Assembly (NCBI GenBank): GCA_013289665.1
Contig: JABCZN010000013.1
Coordinates: 85,341 to 149,340, forward strand
Reading direction: 5' to 3'
Length of the DNA: 64,000 bases
DNA from: Acidobacteriota bacterium
GTDB taxonomy: Bacteria; Acidobacteriota; Terriglobia; Acidiferrales; UBA7541
Shown: piece after piece, positions 51,951-60,574 of the stretch
Layout of the letters: each line of letters starts with the position of its first letter
Numbering within the stretch: position 1 is the first letter of the stretch
Made by a program: the position numbers and the translations under genes
Notes under the pieces: model-generated
Databases searched by the model: none
Told to the model about the DNA's origin: nothing
Seen by the model: only the letters and a program-made list of their open reading frames with translations

Positions 51951-54719
51951 TCAGATTTTTTTGGGAGGGTTCCCGGGAGATTCTTCATTGGCAAGGACAA
52001 TCTTGCCTACTTTCCTCCGATGCGCCAGCTGAATCTCGAGCAAGTAATCGAGTTCATGCGGCTGGATCGGTTTCGCCAGATGGCCATCCATCCCCGCGGC
52101 CAGACATCGCGCACGGTCGACACTGGCGGTCAAGGCAATGACGGGCTGGTGGAATCCGGTCTCTTTTTCTCTTTGGCGAATTGCTGCGGTCGCCTCGAGC
52201 CCGTCCATCACCGGCATGTGCACATCCATCAAAACTAAGTCATAATTCTCTTTCTTGAGAGCCTCAAGAGCTTCGCGTCCGGTAGCGACTACCACCGCGC
52301 GGTGACCTCTCTTCTCGAGTAACCGCGTCGTCAGGAGCTGGTTCACCTGATTGTCTTCCGCAACCAACACCCGGAGGAAGTCCTTGGGATCCCGCGCAGC
52401 ATGTAAGGAGTACCGAGCGGTCCCTGCTTCGATCTCTTTCTCCGAGGTCCTCAGCCACGCCGTGAAATGGAACTGGGTTCCACGACCGACTTCGCTCTCC
52501 ACCCACATTTTCCCGCCCATTTTCTCCACCAGATGCTTCGAGATGGTCAGTCCCAGGCCGGTTCCCCCATATTTGCGGGTCGTCGAATTGTCTGCCTGGG
52601 AGAATGAGTCAAAAATCATTTGCTGTTTCTCGGCGGCAATCCCGATGCCGGTATCCGCTACCACAAAATGCAACAAGCGAAGCGCGCCGTCCTCAGCCTC
52701 AACTTGTAGCTCCAGCAGCACATTACCTTTGTCCGTGAATTTAATCGCGTTGCCCACGAGGTTTGCCACGACCTGGCACAGCCGGTTGGAATCCCCGCGC
52801 ATTACCTCCGGAACTCCCGGACCTATGTCGCATAAGAGCTCCAATCCCTTTTGGTCGGCCCGCACCGAGAGGATCATTAGAGCTGTTTTTAAGCTATCGC
52901 GTAAGTTGAAATCGATTACCTCGAGGTTCATTTCCCCCGTTTCGATCTTTGAGAAATCGAGAATGTTGTTGATTACGGTAAGTAGTGAATCCCCCGACAT
53001 CCTCACCGTTTCCAGGTATTCCCGCTGCACTGGACTGAGTGGCGTCTCCAGCGCCAGATCGGTCATTCCTATGATGCCGTTCAGCGGAGTGCGAATTTCG
53101 TGACTCATATTCGCAAGAAATTCACTCTTCACCCGATTTGACTGTTCGGCAACTGCCTTGGCGGCCATGAGCGCTACTTCGGCTTGCCTGCGCTCTGTGA
53201 TATCTATGAAAGTTACAACCGCACCGATCACGTGCTCGTCTCGGAAGATCGGATAGGACCAATACTCGGCCGGGAAATTAGTTCCATCGCTTCGCCACAT
53301 GACCTCGTCATCGACATGACTGCCCTTCCCCTGGCGGAAGGCCTGAAAAATATGGCATTCCTCCACCGGGTAAGGTGTGCCATCCGCCCGCAGATAGTGC
53401 ATCACTTCATGCATGTTCTTGCCCAGCAGGTCGGCAGCATCCCGATAGCCGAGCAATTTCACGCACGCACGGTTACAGAGCGTACAGTTACCCAGCATGT
53501 CGATACCATAGATCGCTTCGCCAGTCGAATCCAGAAGAAGCCTGACCATCTCGCTGCTTTCCCGCAGTTCTTGTTCGGAAAGCTTCCGCTCCGTGATGTC
53601 GCGCACAAATGCGGCGAAGCGGTGCCCGCCACTTCCACTTATGGCAGAGATCGTCAGTTCCACGGGGAACTCGCGCCCGACTTTGTGCAACGCACTTATC
53701 TCAATCCTCTTATTCAGCAGCGGCCCCTCTCCCGAAGCAAGAAAGTGCCGGAGCCCTCGTCCGTGTGCGTCACGATAGCCGTCAGGAATGATGGTTTGAG
53801 AAAGCATTCGTCCCGTCGCCTCGGAACGGAGCCATCCGAAGGTAGTCTCCGCTTGTGCGTTCCAATCCGTGATGAGCCCGTTTGAGTCCATTCCAACGAA
53901 TGCATCAAGGGCTGATTCAAGAATCTGATGGTAGCGCCTCTCACTGGCCTCGAGTTCCAAAGCCTGAGCGGAGAATCGGCGGTCTACCAGCGATGTCAGG
54001 AGGTTAAGTCCGAGAACCATAAAGGTGACGACGGTAACGCCGGTGATGCCCAGGGAAGAGATGCTCACAGCGTGTGATAGATCCGCGTAGGCCACGGTTG
54101 AAGGCGTAAAGCTGGCCGCGGCCATCCCGGTGTAATGCATGACCGGAATGGCCGCACCCAACACCAATGCACTGATGATCTTCCGCCAGGCCCATGACGT
54201 AGCTTCGCCGCGAAATTGAAACGTCAGCAATAGCGCAAGCAGGGAAATCGCGAACGCAAGAACCACCGAAAGGGCAACGATCGCAAGAGAATAGTGGCAC
54301 ATCGCCGGCAGCCTCATCGCTGCCATGCCAATGTAATGCATGCTGGCTATACCGCCTCCCATAAGGACGGAACCGACCAGGGCTTGAAGAGCGCCCATTC
54401 GCTGCCTGCTCACGACAAATAAGGCGACGAGCGAAGCGAACATGGCGGCAAGGAGAGAAACCAATACCGTGGGCCAGTCGTACTTCACGGGGACTGGCAA
54501 GCGGAAAGCGAGCATGCCAATGAAATGCATTGACCATATACCGGTTCCCAGCGTTGTGGCGCCGCCGCACAACCAGAGGTTGCGGGCCCCGCCTAGTGCG
54601 GAAGTCACCCTCGCCGCGAGGTCAAGAGCGGCATAAGAAGCCACTGCAGCGATGAAGACAGACAGCGCGACAAGACGGGTGTCGTAATGGCCCAGCATAA
54701 CAACGTCAGGAGTGCTCAT
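51951..54719 (-). CDS. MHYT-PAS-PAS hybrid sensor histidine kinase
   Basis: A 922-residue hybrid kinase. Residues 10-250 are an MHYT membrane sensor with repeated SMHFIGM, SMHYIGM and VMHYTGM motifs, thought to bind copper or another gas-sensing metal. Two PAS domains follow (RRYHQILESALDAFVGMDSN; MVRLLLDSTGEAIYGIDMLG), then a HisKA domain with His540 (SHEIRTPLNGI), a HATPase domain (NLVGNAIKFTDKG, DTGIGI, GGTGLGLTI) and a receiver domain with Asp832 (LVLMDVHMPVMDG). The start ATG 54719 is chosen over the open frame to 54884 because the extra residues have no similarity to the family. Its stop codon runs directly into the integrase remnant. The final regulator is not encoded nearby. Confidence 0.92.
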   Translation of the reverse strand: MSTPDVVMLGHYDTRLVALSVFIAAVASYAALDLAARVTSALGGARNLWLCGGATTLGTGIWSMHFIGMLAFRLPVPVKYDWPTVLVSLLAAMFASLVALFVVSRQRMGALQALVGSVLMGGGIASMHYIGMAAMRLPAMCHYSLAIVALSVVLAFAISLLALLLTFQFRGEATSWAWRKIISALVLGAAIPVMHYTGMAAASFTPSTVAYADLSHAVSISSLGITGVTVVTFMVLGLNLLTSLVDRRFSAQALELEASERRYHQILESALDAFVGMDSNGLITDWNAQAETTFGWLRSEATGRMLSQTIIPDGYRDAHGRGLRHFLASGEGPLLNKRIEISALHKVGREFPVELTISAISGSGGHRFAAFVRDITERKLSEQELRESSEMVRLLLDSTGEAIYGIDMLGNCTLCNRACVKLLGYRDAADLLGKNMHEVMHYLRADGTPYPVEECHIFQAFRQGKGSHVDDEVMWRSDGTNFPAEYWSYPIFRDEHVIGAVVTFIDITERRQAEVALMAAKAVAEQSNRVKSEFLANMSHEIRTPLNGIIGMTDLALETPLSPVQREYLETVRMSGDSLLTVINNILDFSKIETGEMNLEVIDFNLRDSLKTALMILSVRADQKGLELLCDIGPGVPEVMRGDSNRLCQVVANLVGNAIKFTDKGNVLLELQVEAEDGALRLLHFVVADTGIGIAAEKQQMIFDSFSQADNSTTRKYGGTGLGLTISKHLVEKMGGKMWVESEVGRGTQFHFTAWLRTSEKEIEAGTARYSLHAARDPKDFLRVLVAEDNQVNQLLTTRLLEKRGHRAVVVATGREALEALKKENYDLVLMDVHMPVMDGLEATAAIRQREKETGFHQPVIALTASVDRARCLAAGMDGHLAKPIQPHELDYLLEIQLAHRRKVGKIVLANEESPGNPPKKI

Positions 54720-54884
54720 AGTTCCGTCTTTGTAAATCGTGATTCGCCCAAGACCCTCGCATTTGGCATTCCAAGCAAGAGCCGTGTTCGCGTTGATTGC
54801 AGCAAAGTTGAAGAATCTCTCGGCGCAGCGCGTGCGATACATGAGGAGCCCATAGACACTTCGCTCCTCAACGGTGTCACGCAA

Positions 54885-55060
54885 CTGCGGCGCATTCCCG
54901 TGAAGTGAATGCCTCGTGCAACCAGTTCTTTTCCTGCTCCGGTCTCTCCAATGACCAGAACTGCGGAAGTGCTCTGGCTGACCTTTCCGATGAGCTCGTA
55001 GAGACCACGCATCAGGGCGGGTTGACCGATAAGCTCGCCACTACCAGCTGGACCTGACAA
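54885..55060 (-). pseudogene. Fragment of a sigma-54-dependent activator
   Basis: The minus strand reads LIGQPALMRGLYELIGKVSQ, then VLVIGETGAGKELVARGIHF. That is the Walker A region of an NtrC-type AAA+ activator. After about 60 residues the similarity stops and the GAFTGA part is missing. The fragment abuts the start of the kinase gene, so a rearrangement probably removed the rest. No promoter or partner domain is seen. The stretch 55061-55352 holds nothing else. Confidence 0.6.
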
Positions 55061-55352
55061 AACGCCGCGCGTGAGAGGTTTGTGTGGTCTTTCATTTTGT
55101 TTAGCTTCCTTTTCTCCGCCGAGGAGATGTGAGGCGGTGGTCTCTTAAGCCACGTGAAACAGCTAATCCCCAACACCTCGAAATCGTTGCTTGAGGAATA
55201 AGCCTTGCGATCGTCAGTGGCTGTCGCCTGATTAGGGTTCAGCAAAGCCATTGACACAATGCTTATCTCTCTGTTGCAGGCGACGAGAGGCGAGCCTTAA
55301 CAGTCGTTTCCGCTGAAGTTCCAATGCACTGAAAACGGTATGAGCGGCAGCC

Positions 55353-55634
55353 TCAGTTCGACCATTGTTCGGTGTCTAAAATCTCCTGCATCAGAAAATC
55401 GTAGGAAAGCATGGCCTCATCGACTAGGGGCTTGGTGGTCGCGATTGTTTGCTTCAATTGATTCCGGTAGGTGTCGATGTTTTCCGGGTCCTCGAACATT
55501 GTCTTACGGATGGCCGCAACGTCAGCCATGACGGCGCTGAGGGTGACATGCAGGGACTTTACGCAACTGAGGATCTGTTTTAAGTGGGGCCGAAGGTCGC
55601 TATGGTGTTGCACTTCCAACCTTGAGATGGGCAT
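55353..55634 (-). CDS. Small helical protein next to a two-component pair
   Basis: A 93-residue, nearly all-helical protein (LKQILSCVKSLHVTLSAVMA, then DPENIDTYRNQLKQTIATTK). Start ATG 55634 with GAGAGAGG nine bases upstream. No family recognised. It is co-directional with and 100 bases downstream of the response regulator gene. The shape could fit a regulatory adaptor, but no phospho-acceptor motif is certain. Confidence 0.5.
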   Translation of the reverse strand: MPISRLEVQHHSDLRPHLKQILSCVKSLHVTLSAVMADVAAIRKTMFEDPENIDTYRNQLKQTIATTKPLVDEAMLSYDFLMQEILDTEQWSN

Positions 55635-55734
55635 CGGTAGTTCCTCTCTCGATGGAATAGACCATCGAGGCGAACGTACCACCGGTCGGCGAGGTGAATC
55701 TATCGTGCGTTGGTGAGTGTGATCTTTACTTTAG

Positions 55735-56370
55735 TTAATTTTCAGGATTATTACGCGACGAAGGCCAAATTTTCCCAGCCATCCGAACCAAATCAGGCAA
55801 GGATTGCGCGCGCATTTTGCGCATGAGTTGACTGCGGTGGACCTTGGTGACGGATTCACTGATTCCGAGTTCGGCGGCGATTTGTTTGTTAGGCAAGCCG
55901 GAAACCACCAGGGGGAGCACCTGGCGTTCACGAGGCGTAAGGGATGCAAACCTGGTTTCTAACTGCGCAACTTCCGCGCCTCGCTGGCGGCTCTCGCGGT
56001 CTTTCTTCAATGCGGCGTGAATCGCGTCCAGCAGTTCCTGAGCGCGGAACGGCTTGGTCAGGAATTCGATGGCTCCTGCCTTCATGGCGCGGACGGACAT
56101 CTGGATGTCGCCATGCCCGGTGATGAAGATAATCGGAATGGAGATGCCGCTGTCGGCCAACTTGCCTTGAAAATCCAGCCCGCTCATACCGCGCAGCCTG
56201 ATGTCAAGGACAAGGCAACTGTCCGTGTCGGGTCGCTCGCACCTTAGAAATTCCTCCGCGGAAGCAAACAGCTGAACGCGCAACCCAACGGAGCGAATCA
56301 AGCTGCTAAGGGTCTCACGCGTCGAAGTGTCATCATCGATGACGAAAACCAATGATTGCCGTTCCGTCAT
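55735..56370 (-). CDS. FixJ/NarL-type response regulator
   Basis: A 211-residue regulator. The receiver domain has the acidic pair (VIDDD), the phospho-Asp56 (CLVLDIRLRGMSGLD), the Thr (FITGHGDIQMSVRAM) and the Lys (FLTKPF). The C-terminal LuxR-type HTH reads LTPRERQVLPLVVSGLPNKQ, then AAELGISESVTKVHRSQL. This is the FixJ order. The gene starts inside the stop codon of the upstream kinase (ATGA overlap at 56367-56370), so the two form a coupled pair. Target genes are unknown. Confidence 0.93.
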   Translation of the reverse strand: MTERQSLVFVIDDDTSTRETLSSLIRSVGLRVQLFASAEEFLRCERPDTDSCLVLDIRLRGMSGLDFQGKLADSGISIPIIFITGHGDIQMSVRAMKAGAIEFLTKPFRAQELLDAIHAALKKDRESRQRGAEVAQLETRFASLTPRERQVLPLVVSGLPNKQIAAELGISESVTKVHRSQLMRKMRAQSLPDLVRMAGKIWPSSRNNPEN

Positions 56371-57857
56371 TCGGCACCGTCGGCCTTGGGGAGGGTGAAC
56401 TGGAAGATCGCACCGCGCGGGGAACGGGACACAACCCACAATTGACCTCCATGACCTTCAATGATCGAACGGCTGATGGAGAGTCCCATTCCAATCCCAT
56501 CTCGCTTGGTTGTGTAAAAAGGATGAAAAATACGGTCCAGGTCTTCTTGACCCAGCCCGACTCCGGTATCTTCGACAGAAACTTGCACGACACTGGAATC
56601 CGTTGTCGATGTGATGCGCAACTCCCTTGGGCCATCCTTCACCGCATTCACGGCTTCGATGGCATTGATGATCAAATTAAATAGCACTTGCTGGAGTTGC
56701 ACGCGATCTCCCGAAACAGTAGAAGCAGTAGCACTCAAATCACTCTTCACAACGACGCGACATTTTGCAATTTCATTGCCGGCCAGCGCCAACGCCTCCC
56801 GGATCACTTCATTCAGATCGAGGCGCCCCATTCGAGGCGTTTCTTTCTTCAGCAATGCGCGAATCCTGGCGATTACCTCACTAGCGCGATTGGACTCGCG
56901 AACTGCCTGCGTTGCGGCTCCCCGCGCTTCCTGGAGATTTGGTGGCTCGTTCGCCAGCCAGCGCAATGCAGCACTGGCACTATTGACCACCGCGCCGAGC
57001 GGTTGATTGATCTCATGCGCAATGGACATTGCTAACTCCCCGAGGGATGCGGCTCGGCCGACGTAAGCGAGCTCCATATTTGCTTGCGCCAAAGCTAATT
57101 GGAATGCCTGGGCTTCGTAGCGGCGATCCACTAGCGATGACAGCAAGGCGAGACCAAGGACGAGCAGCGTAACGATAATGATGCCTATAGTTCCGAGTAC
57201 TGAAACGCTCACGGATTGAGTCAGGTCCGGTTCGACTCCGGAAGCGATGAAAGTTGTTGCTGCCATGCCGGTGTAATGCATCGCACAAATGGCGGAGCCC
57301 ATGAAAAAAGCACTGCCAATTTTTCTCCTGGCCTCTGTCGTTGTGTCTCGAAAGTAAAATGCAATGCGCAGCGCGGAATAGGAAAACGCGATGGCAAACA
57401 CAACGGACATGGCGACCAACATGGAATTGAATCGGCACTCGGCCCTCATCCGCATCGCCAGCATATCCATGTAATGTAAGGGAGCAATTCCGAACCCCAT
57501 CATGACGCCGCCGCCCATCGCGCGAGCTCTGCTCATTTTCTTGCGGCTTACCAGATAGAGGGCTAGGGAGGAAGCAAGTACCGCTACGAAAAAGGACTGC
57601 AACACCGTCCGCCAATCGTAGCTCACCGGAACTGGCAGCTTGAACCCCAGCATGGCGGTGAAATGCATGGACCAGATTCCAATTCCCATGGCGACCGAGC
57701 CGCAGGTCAACCATGCCGCGAAGCGCCCGCCTTTGTTAGCAGTGACGCGTCCCGCAACATCGAGGGCGGCATAAGAAGATGCGACCGCAATCACAACAGA
57801 AAGAGTGACGATAAAAGGATCGTAGGAGCCCGTCAAAGTCGTTCCCGCAGGAATCAT
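56367..57857 (-). CDS. MHYT-domain sensor histidine kinase (FixL-like)
   Basis: A 496-residue kinase. Seven membrane helices in the first 250 residues include repeated MHYT-type motifs (SMHFTAML, LHYMDML, AMHYTGM). The kinase core follows: His281 in SIAHEINQPLGAVVNSASAA, HATPase motifs NLIINAIEAVNA, EDTGVGLG and GIGMGLSISRSIIEGHGG. The core is of the NtrB/FixL class, which fits the FixJ-type regulator coupled to it. The membrane part resembles that of the larger kinase at 51951, so the two are probably paralogues. It may sense copper, oxygen, CO or NO at the membrane. Confidence 0.92.
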   Translation of the reverse strand: MIPAGTTLTGSYDPFIVTLSVVIAVASSYAALDVAGRVTANKGGRFAAWLTCGSVAMGIGIWSMHFTAMLGFKLPVPVSYDWRTVLQSFFVAVLASSLALYLVSRKKMSRARAMGGGVMMGFGIAPLHYMDMLAMRMRAECRFNSMLVAMSVVFAIAFSYSALRIAFYFRDTTTEARRKIGSAFFMGSAICAMHYTGMAATTFIASGVEPDLTQSVSVSVLGTIGIIIVTLLVLGLALLSSLVDRRYEAQAFQLALAQANMELAYVGRAASLGELAMSIAHEINQPLGAVVNSASAALRWLANEPPNLQEARGAATQAVRESNRASEVIARIRALLKKETPRMGRLDLNEVIREALALAGNEIAKCRVVVKSDLSATASTVSGDRVQLQQVLFNLIINAIEAVNAVKDGPRELRITSTTDSSVVQVSVEDTGVGLGQEDLDRIFHPFYTTKRDGIGMGLSISRSIIEGHGGQLWVVSRSPRGAIFQFTLPKADGAE

Positions 57858-58294
57858 CTTCAGAGGCCTCTGTCGCTTAGTTGTGCTGGCCTGGCAAGCT
57901 TCCTAGGACTACTCGGAGCCGAGGGGTTAAAGGATCTGGCTTAACACAAACTACGCTTCAGATTGGTAACCCCCTATATGAGGGTACGAGTCGATGCACG
58001 TGGCTCTCTTCAATGCGTCGAGGTCCCCGGGATGGCCGTGTGCTGGACCATACGCCAGGGTTTCAGTGGAGTAAAGTCTTATTCGTGGAGTGCAACCGTC
58101 GCAATCAGTCTGCGGTCACCGAGGATGGACTTAAGTTTCTGGTGCTAGAACCTCGCAAGGGTTTTCTCGAAACTTATTCTGTGGTCCTTAACTGGCCTGC
58201 GACCGTCAAGTAGCGCGTTGGAAAAGCGGCGCGCCATATCCGCACCAAAGTTAGCGTTCCACGCCCTGTTGAATCGAAAATAATGTAAGTTCTT
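57858..58294. other. Intergenic region, no gene supported
   Basis: A 437-base gap before the start of the kinase gene and the divergent small gene. I see no RNA gene, repeat or strong promoter; short frames here are low-quality. Confidence 0.5.
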
Positions 58295-58830
58295 TTGAGG
58301 CCCGAGACCATCACCGCGTGGTCCGCAGCAGTTCAAGCGCTCGCCGCCATCGTAAGCCTGATCGTCGCCGGTGTCCTTGCCTTCGTGACCTACCGGTATG
58401 TGAAGCTCACAAAGGGAATCCTCGACGAAACCAGCAAGGCCCGCGAAGCCAACGAAGATTCGGCACGCGCAGCGCTCGACAGCGTGAAGCTCATGCGCCA
58501 GCAGCTCGAGGAGCAAGCTGGCCTCGGCCACTTTATCGTGAAATCCACAATCGACAGGGCCGTCGCCGCAATCGAAGCGATCCTCCAACCAGAGCCCCTT
58601 CGAAACTTCAACGTGCTTTCGACCTGTTGCGAGCGGGGCTCGCCAACCTCTCAGAACTGATCGACCGCGACCTTCCCCCAGGGCACTCCGCTCGCAACTT
58701 GTGGGCCGTCCGAGCAAAGGAATCGCTCGAAAGCGCCCTCGCCAAATTCCACGCCGCAAAGCAGGCCATTCGCGCCTTCCCTGCGTCCGCGCTGAGTCTA
58801 GAAGATACTCCCGCGGTAAACTCATCACGC
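58295..58830 (+). pseudogene. Frameshifted membrane/coiled-coil protein gene
   Basis: The first frame gives one membrane helix (AIVSLIVAGVLAFVTYRYV) and a coiled coil (ETSKAREANEDSARAALDSV) and then ends early at 58660. The same protein seems to continue in another frame from about 58605 (RAFDLLRAGLANLSELIDRD, then GHSARNLWAVRAKESLESAL), up to about 58830. A one-base shift explains both parts. The initiation codon is uncertain (TTG at 58295). The shape (membrane helix, then coiled coil) is common in phage and element proteins of unknown role. Confidence 0.5.
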
Positions 58831-58927
58831 CGCCACGCTAAACTGTACTTGTGGCAGGACCGTGCATGCCGTGCCCCGGAATCGAACCCGGAGTGTCTTT
58901 GGCCCGCGCGTCATGCAGCTTCGATGC

Positions 58928-59293
58928 TCATAACTCGCTTTCTAACATTCTAACAATTGGATTGGAGTGCGGCTGGTAACGCCTTCCGTCGATGAGACTT
59001 AGAAGTGTGGGGATGCCGTTTCGATCCCCACCGCCCCTACCAATCTCCTTCATTCCGCATGGCTTATTGAAGCGTTTAACAACAATTGAACCATTTTGGG
59101 TTTTCGCCTCCTGGTTACGTGAAAAGAGGAAGCCAAGAACGAAGCCCAATGCCGCTCCAATGAGCAGGTGCTGCAAAAGGTGTTTGGAAGTAGCCTTGCC
59201 ATCGAAGATTACGAATGCTGCAAAAAGCCATTCCCATCGTCCAGTCAAATATCTTCCATTACGTGCCGTATCTCGGCGTTCTCCACTCCACAA
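58928..59293 (-). CDS. Doubtful membrane protein spanning att copy 3
   Basis: A 121-residue frame with two hydrophobic stretches (WEWLFAAFVIF; LLIGAALGFVLGFLFSR). It crosses the att copy at 59020-59043, so its C-terminus is from element 2 and its N-terminus from element 3. No family and no strong start signal. It could be the remains of a gene whose end was exchanged at integration, or a chance frame. Confidence 0.25.
   Translation of the reverse strand: MWSGERRDTARNGRYLTGRWEWLFAAFVIFDGKATSKHLLQHLLIGAALGFVLGFLFSRNQEAKTQNGSIVVKRFNKPCGMKEIGRGGGDRNGIPTLLSLIDGRRYQPHSNPIVRMLESEL
58940..58960. repeat. Tandem TTCTAACA motif at the right end of element 2
   Basis: TTCTAACA occurs twice (58940-58947 and 58948-58955) followed by ATTGG at 58956. 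The ATTGG starts exactly 64 bases before att copy 3 (59020). The same layout with another tandem unit occurs at the end of element 3. Confidence 0.5.
59020..59043 (+). repeat. att copy 3
   Basis: A 24-base match to the tRNA-Lys 3' end, from TTCGATCCCC to CCCCTACCAA. It ends element 2 and begins element 3. Confidence 0.93.
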
Positions 59294-59566
59294 TGCGACC
59301 GAGTTCAGGCATTCCAGTTCACCGCCTAATGTTCAATCTGGGCAGAACGGTTTTCAACTGCGCTGTGTTGCTGGTCACCTATACCAGCTGATTCACTGAC
59401 ACGTGTCGTGCCAGGCTTGCTCCGTTGTTACTTCGGCCTTGCACGCGAGCGCGCGGGCCCCACTTCCAGAGAATATTTACACCAAATGACTAGATGAAAG
59501 TGCGGCGGGTCAGCGACTCTCGAACCATTCCGCCAGCTGTGGGAGCGTTGAGAGAAGGGAATCCAC

Positions 59567-59595
59567 ATGTTCATAGATTTCCATATTATGAACAT
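59567..59595. promoter_or_regulatory. Operator palindrome before the VapBC-type pair
   Basis: ATGTTCATA (59567-59575) and TATGAACAT (59587-59595), an 11-base spacer, 32 bases before the antitoxin start at 59628; TATGCT follows as possible -10. VapBC operons are usually autoregulated through such sites. Confidence 0.6.
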
Positions 59596-59627
59596 ATGTG
59601 CTATGCTCAGAATAGGAGGATGAGCGT

Positions 59628-59855
59628 ATGGCCTTGGCTAGGACGAGGTCCCACAAGCACTTTCAATTAGACGCGGGCAAGCTCAAGCGCGCCAAGAGGG
59701 TGCTGCGAGCAAAGACTGAAACGGAAACTATCGAGCGTGCGCTCGACGTCGTCATCACCGAACACGTGAGAAACCGGTTGACCGTCGAAGCCAACGACCG
59801 CTTCGTCAAAAGCGGCGTCAATATAAAGGATGCATACGGCACATTGGACAAATAG
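59628..59855 (+). CDS. VapB-type antitoxin
   Basis: A 75-residue protein. HFQLDAGKLKRAKRVLRAKT, then ETETIERALDVVITEHVRNR, fits a small DNA-binding domain of ribbon-helix-helix type with a C-terminal toxin-binding tail. AGGAGG lies eight bases before ATG. The toxin gene starts directly after the stop, which is the normal order. Its operator is likely the palindrome at 59567-59595. Confidence 0.8.
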   Translation: MALARTRSHKHFQLDAGKLKRAKRVLRAKTETETIERALDVVITEHVRNRLTVEANDRFVKSGVNIKDAYGTLDK

Positions 59856-60293
59856 ATGCAGCCGGTCCTCTTCGACTCTTCCATTTACATTACCGCTTTG
59901 CGAACAGGAGACGAGGCCGCCCTGTCGCTTAGGCGGTTCGCCGTCGGCTCGCCGATTTGGCTGAGCGCGGTCGTACTCGAAGAGCTATACGCCGGGATTG
60001 CCCCTCGTGGTCGGCATGTGCTGGCACGATTCGAGCGTGACTTCGAGAAGGCACGGCGAATTCTAGTACCGAACCTCAACGACTGGACACAAACCGGCAA
60101 GGTACTGGCCCGTTTGGCCGCCAAGTATGATTACGAGAAAATTGGCCAGGGCCGACTGACGAATGATGCACTGATTGCAATGAGCGCCGCCCGCCTGGGG
60201 ATCACTGTGATCACCGCGAACGCGCGGGATTTCATGCGACTCGCTGAGTTCCATCCTTTTCAATGGAAAGTCCACGAGTTTCGCAGCAGCTAA
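59856..60293 (+). CDS. VapC-type PIN-domain toxin
   Basis: A 145-residue PIN protein. VLFDSSIYITAL has the first Asp (residue 7), SAVVLEELYAGIAPRG the Glu, and GRLTNDALIAMSAARLGITV with TANARDFMRL the last acidic residues. All PIN catalytic positions are present. The gene is directly after the antitoxin. VapC toxins cut tRNA or rRNA; the target here is unknown. Confidence 0.88.
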   Translation: MQPVLFDSSIYITALRTGDEAALSLRRFAVGSPIWLSAVVLEELYAGIAPRGRHVLARFERDFEKARRILVPNLNDWTQTGKVLARLAAKYDYEKIGQGRLTNDALIAMSAARLGITVITANARDFMRLAEFHPFQWKVHEFRSS

Positions 60294-60467
60294 CGCTATC
60301 CATACGGTCCGGAGGCGTGGTGAAAGGAATTCGACATATTGAAAGTGAGCGAGTTCGTTTAGACAGCAAGTTGCCTTGCCACCCGCGCCGCGAAATTGGG
60401 CCCGTCGCCGACTCCTGGTCTATTGTTGGAAACTCGGTGAACGGGAAAAACGAGGTGGTCAGTCAGA

Positions 60468-60492
60468 TTTGACACCATTTGACACCAATTGG
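60468..60492. repeat. Tandem TTTGACACCA motif at the right end of element 3
   Basis: TTTGACACCA at 60468-60477 and again at 60478-60487, then ATTGG at 60488-60492. ATTGG starts 64 bases before att copy 4 (60552), the same distance as in element 2. A likely integrase arm-site. Confidence 0.5.
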
Positions 60493-60551
60493 AATATGGG
60501 CAGTGGCGCTACGCCTTTGACAACTCAGGACTTCTGAAAGTGGATTTCAAT

Positions 60552-60574
60552 TTCGATCCCCACCGCCCCTACCA
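60552..60574 (+). repeat. att copy 4
   Basis: A 23-base match to the tRNA-Lys 3' end (TTCGATCCCC to CCCTACCA). It is the last copy in the window and the likely right end of the accessory region. Confidence 0.9.

Larger units (their letters stand above)
50977..59043. mobile_element. Integrated element 2 (8 kb)
   Basis: Lies between att copies 2 and 3. It begins with a decayed integrase (51040-51929) next to the att site and carries two MHYT sensor kinases, a response regulator and small genes. With its own integrase broken, it could be moved only by another enzyme such as that of element 1. Confidence 0.65.
59044..60574. mobile_element. Integrated element 3 (1.5 kb) with a VapBC-type pair
   Basis: Between att copies 3 and 4. 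It carries no integrase; the only clear genes are a toxin-antitoxin pair. It is probably the remains of a larger element or a passenger that can be mobilised in trans. The stretch 59044-59566 has no clear gene. Confidence 0.6.

Noticed and set aside
58862..58890. tRNA-like T-arm on the minus strand (GGGTTCGATTCCGGGG)
   Set aside because: The T stem does not pair correctly and no acceptor, D or anticodon arm can be built around it.
50950..60574. Extra tRNA genes at the tRNA-Lys 3' end copies
   Set aside because: Only the T loop to CCA part is present in each; no cloverleaf can form.
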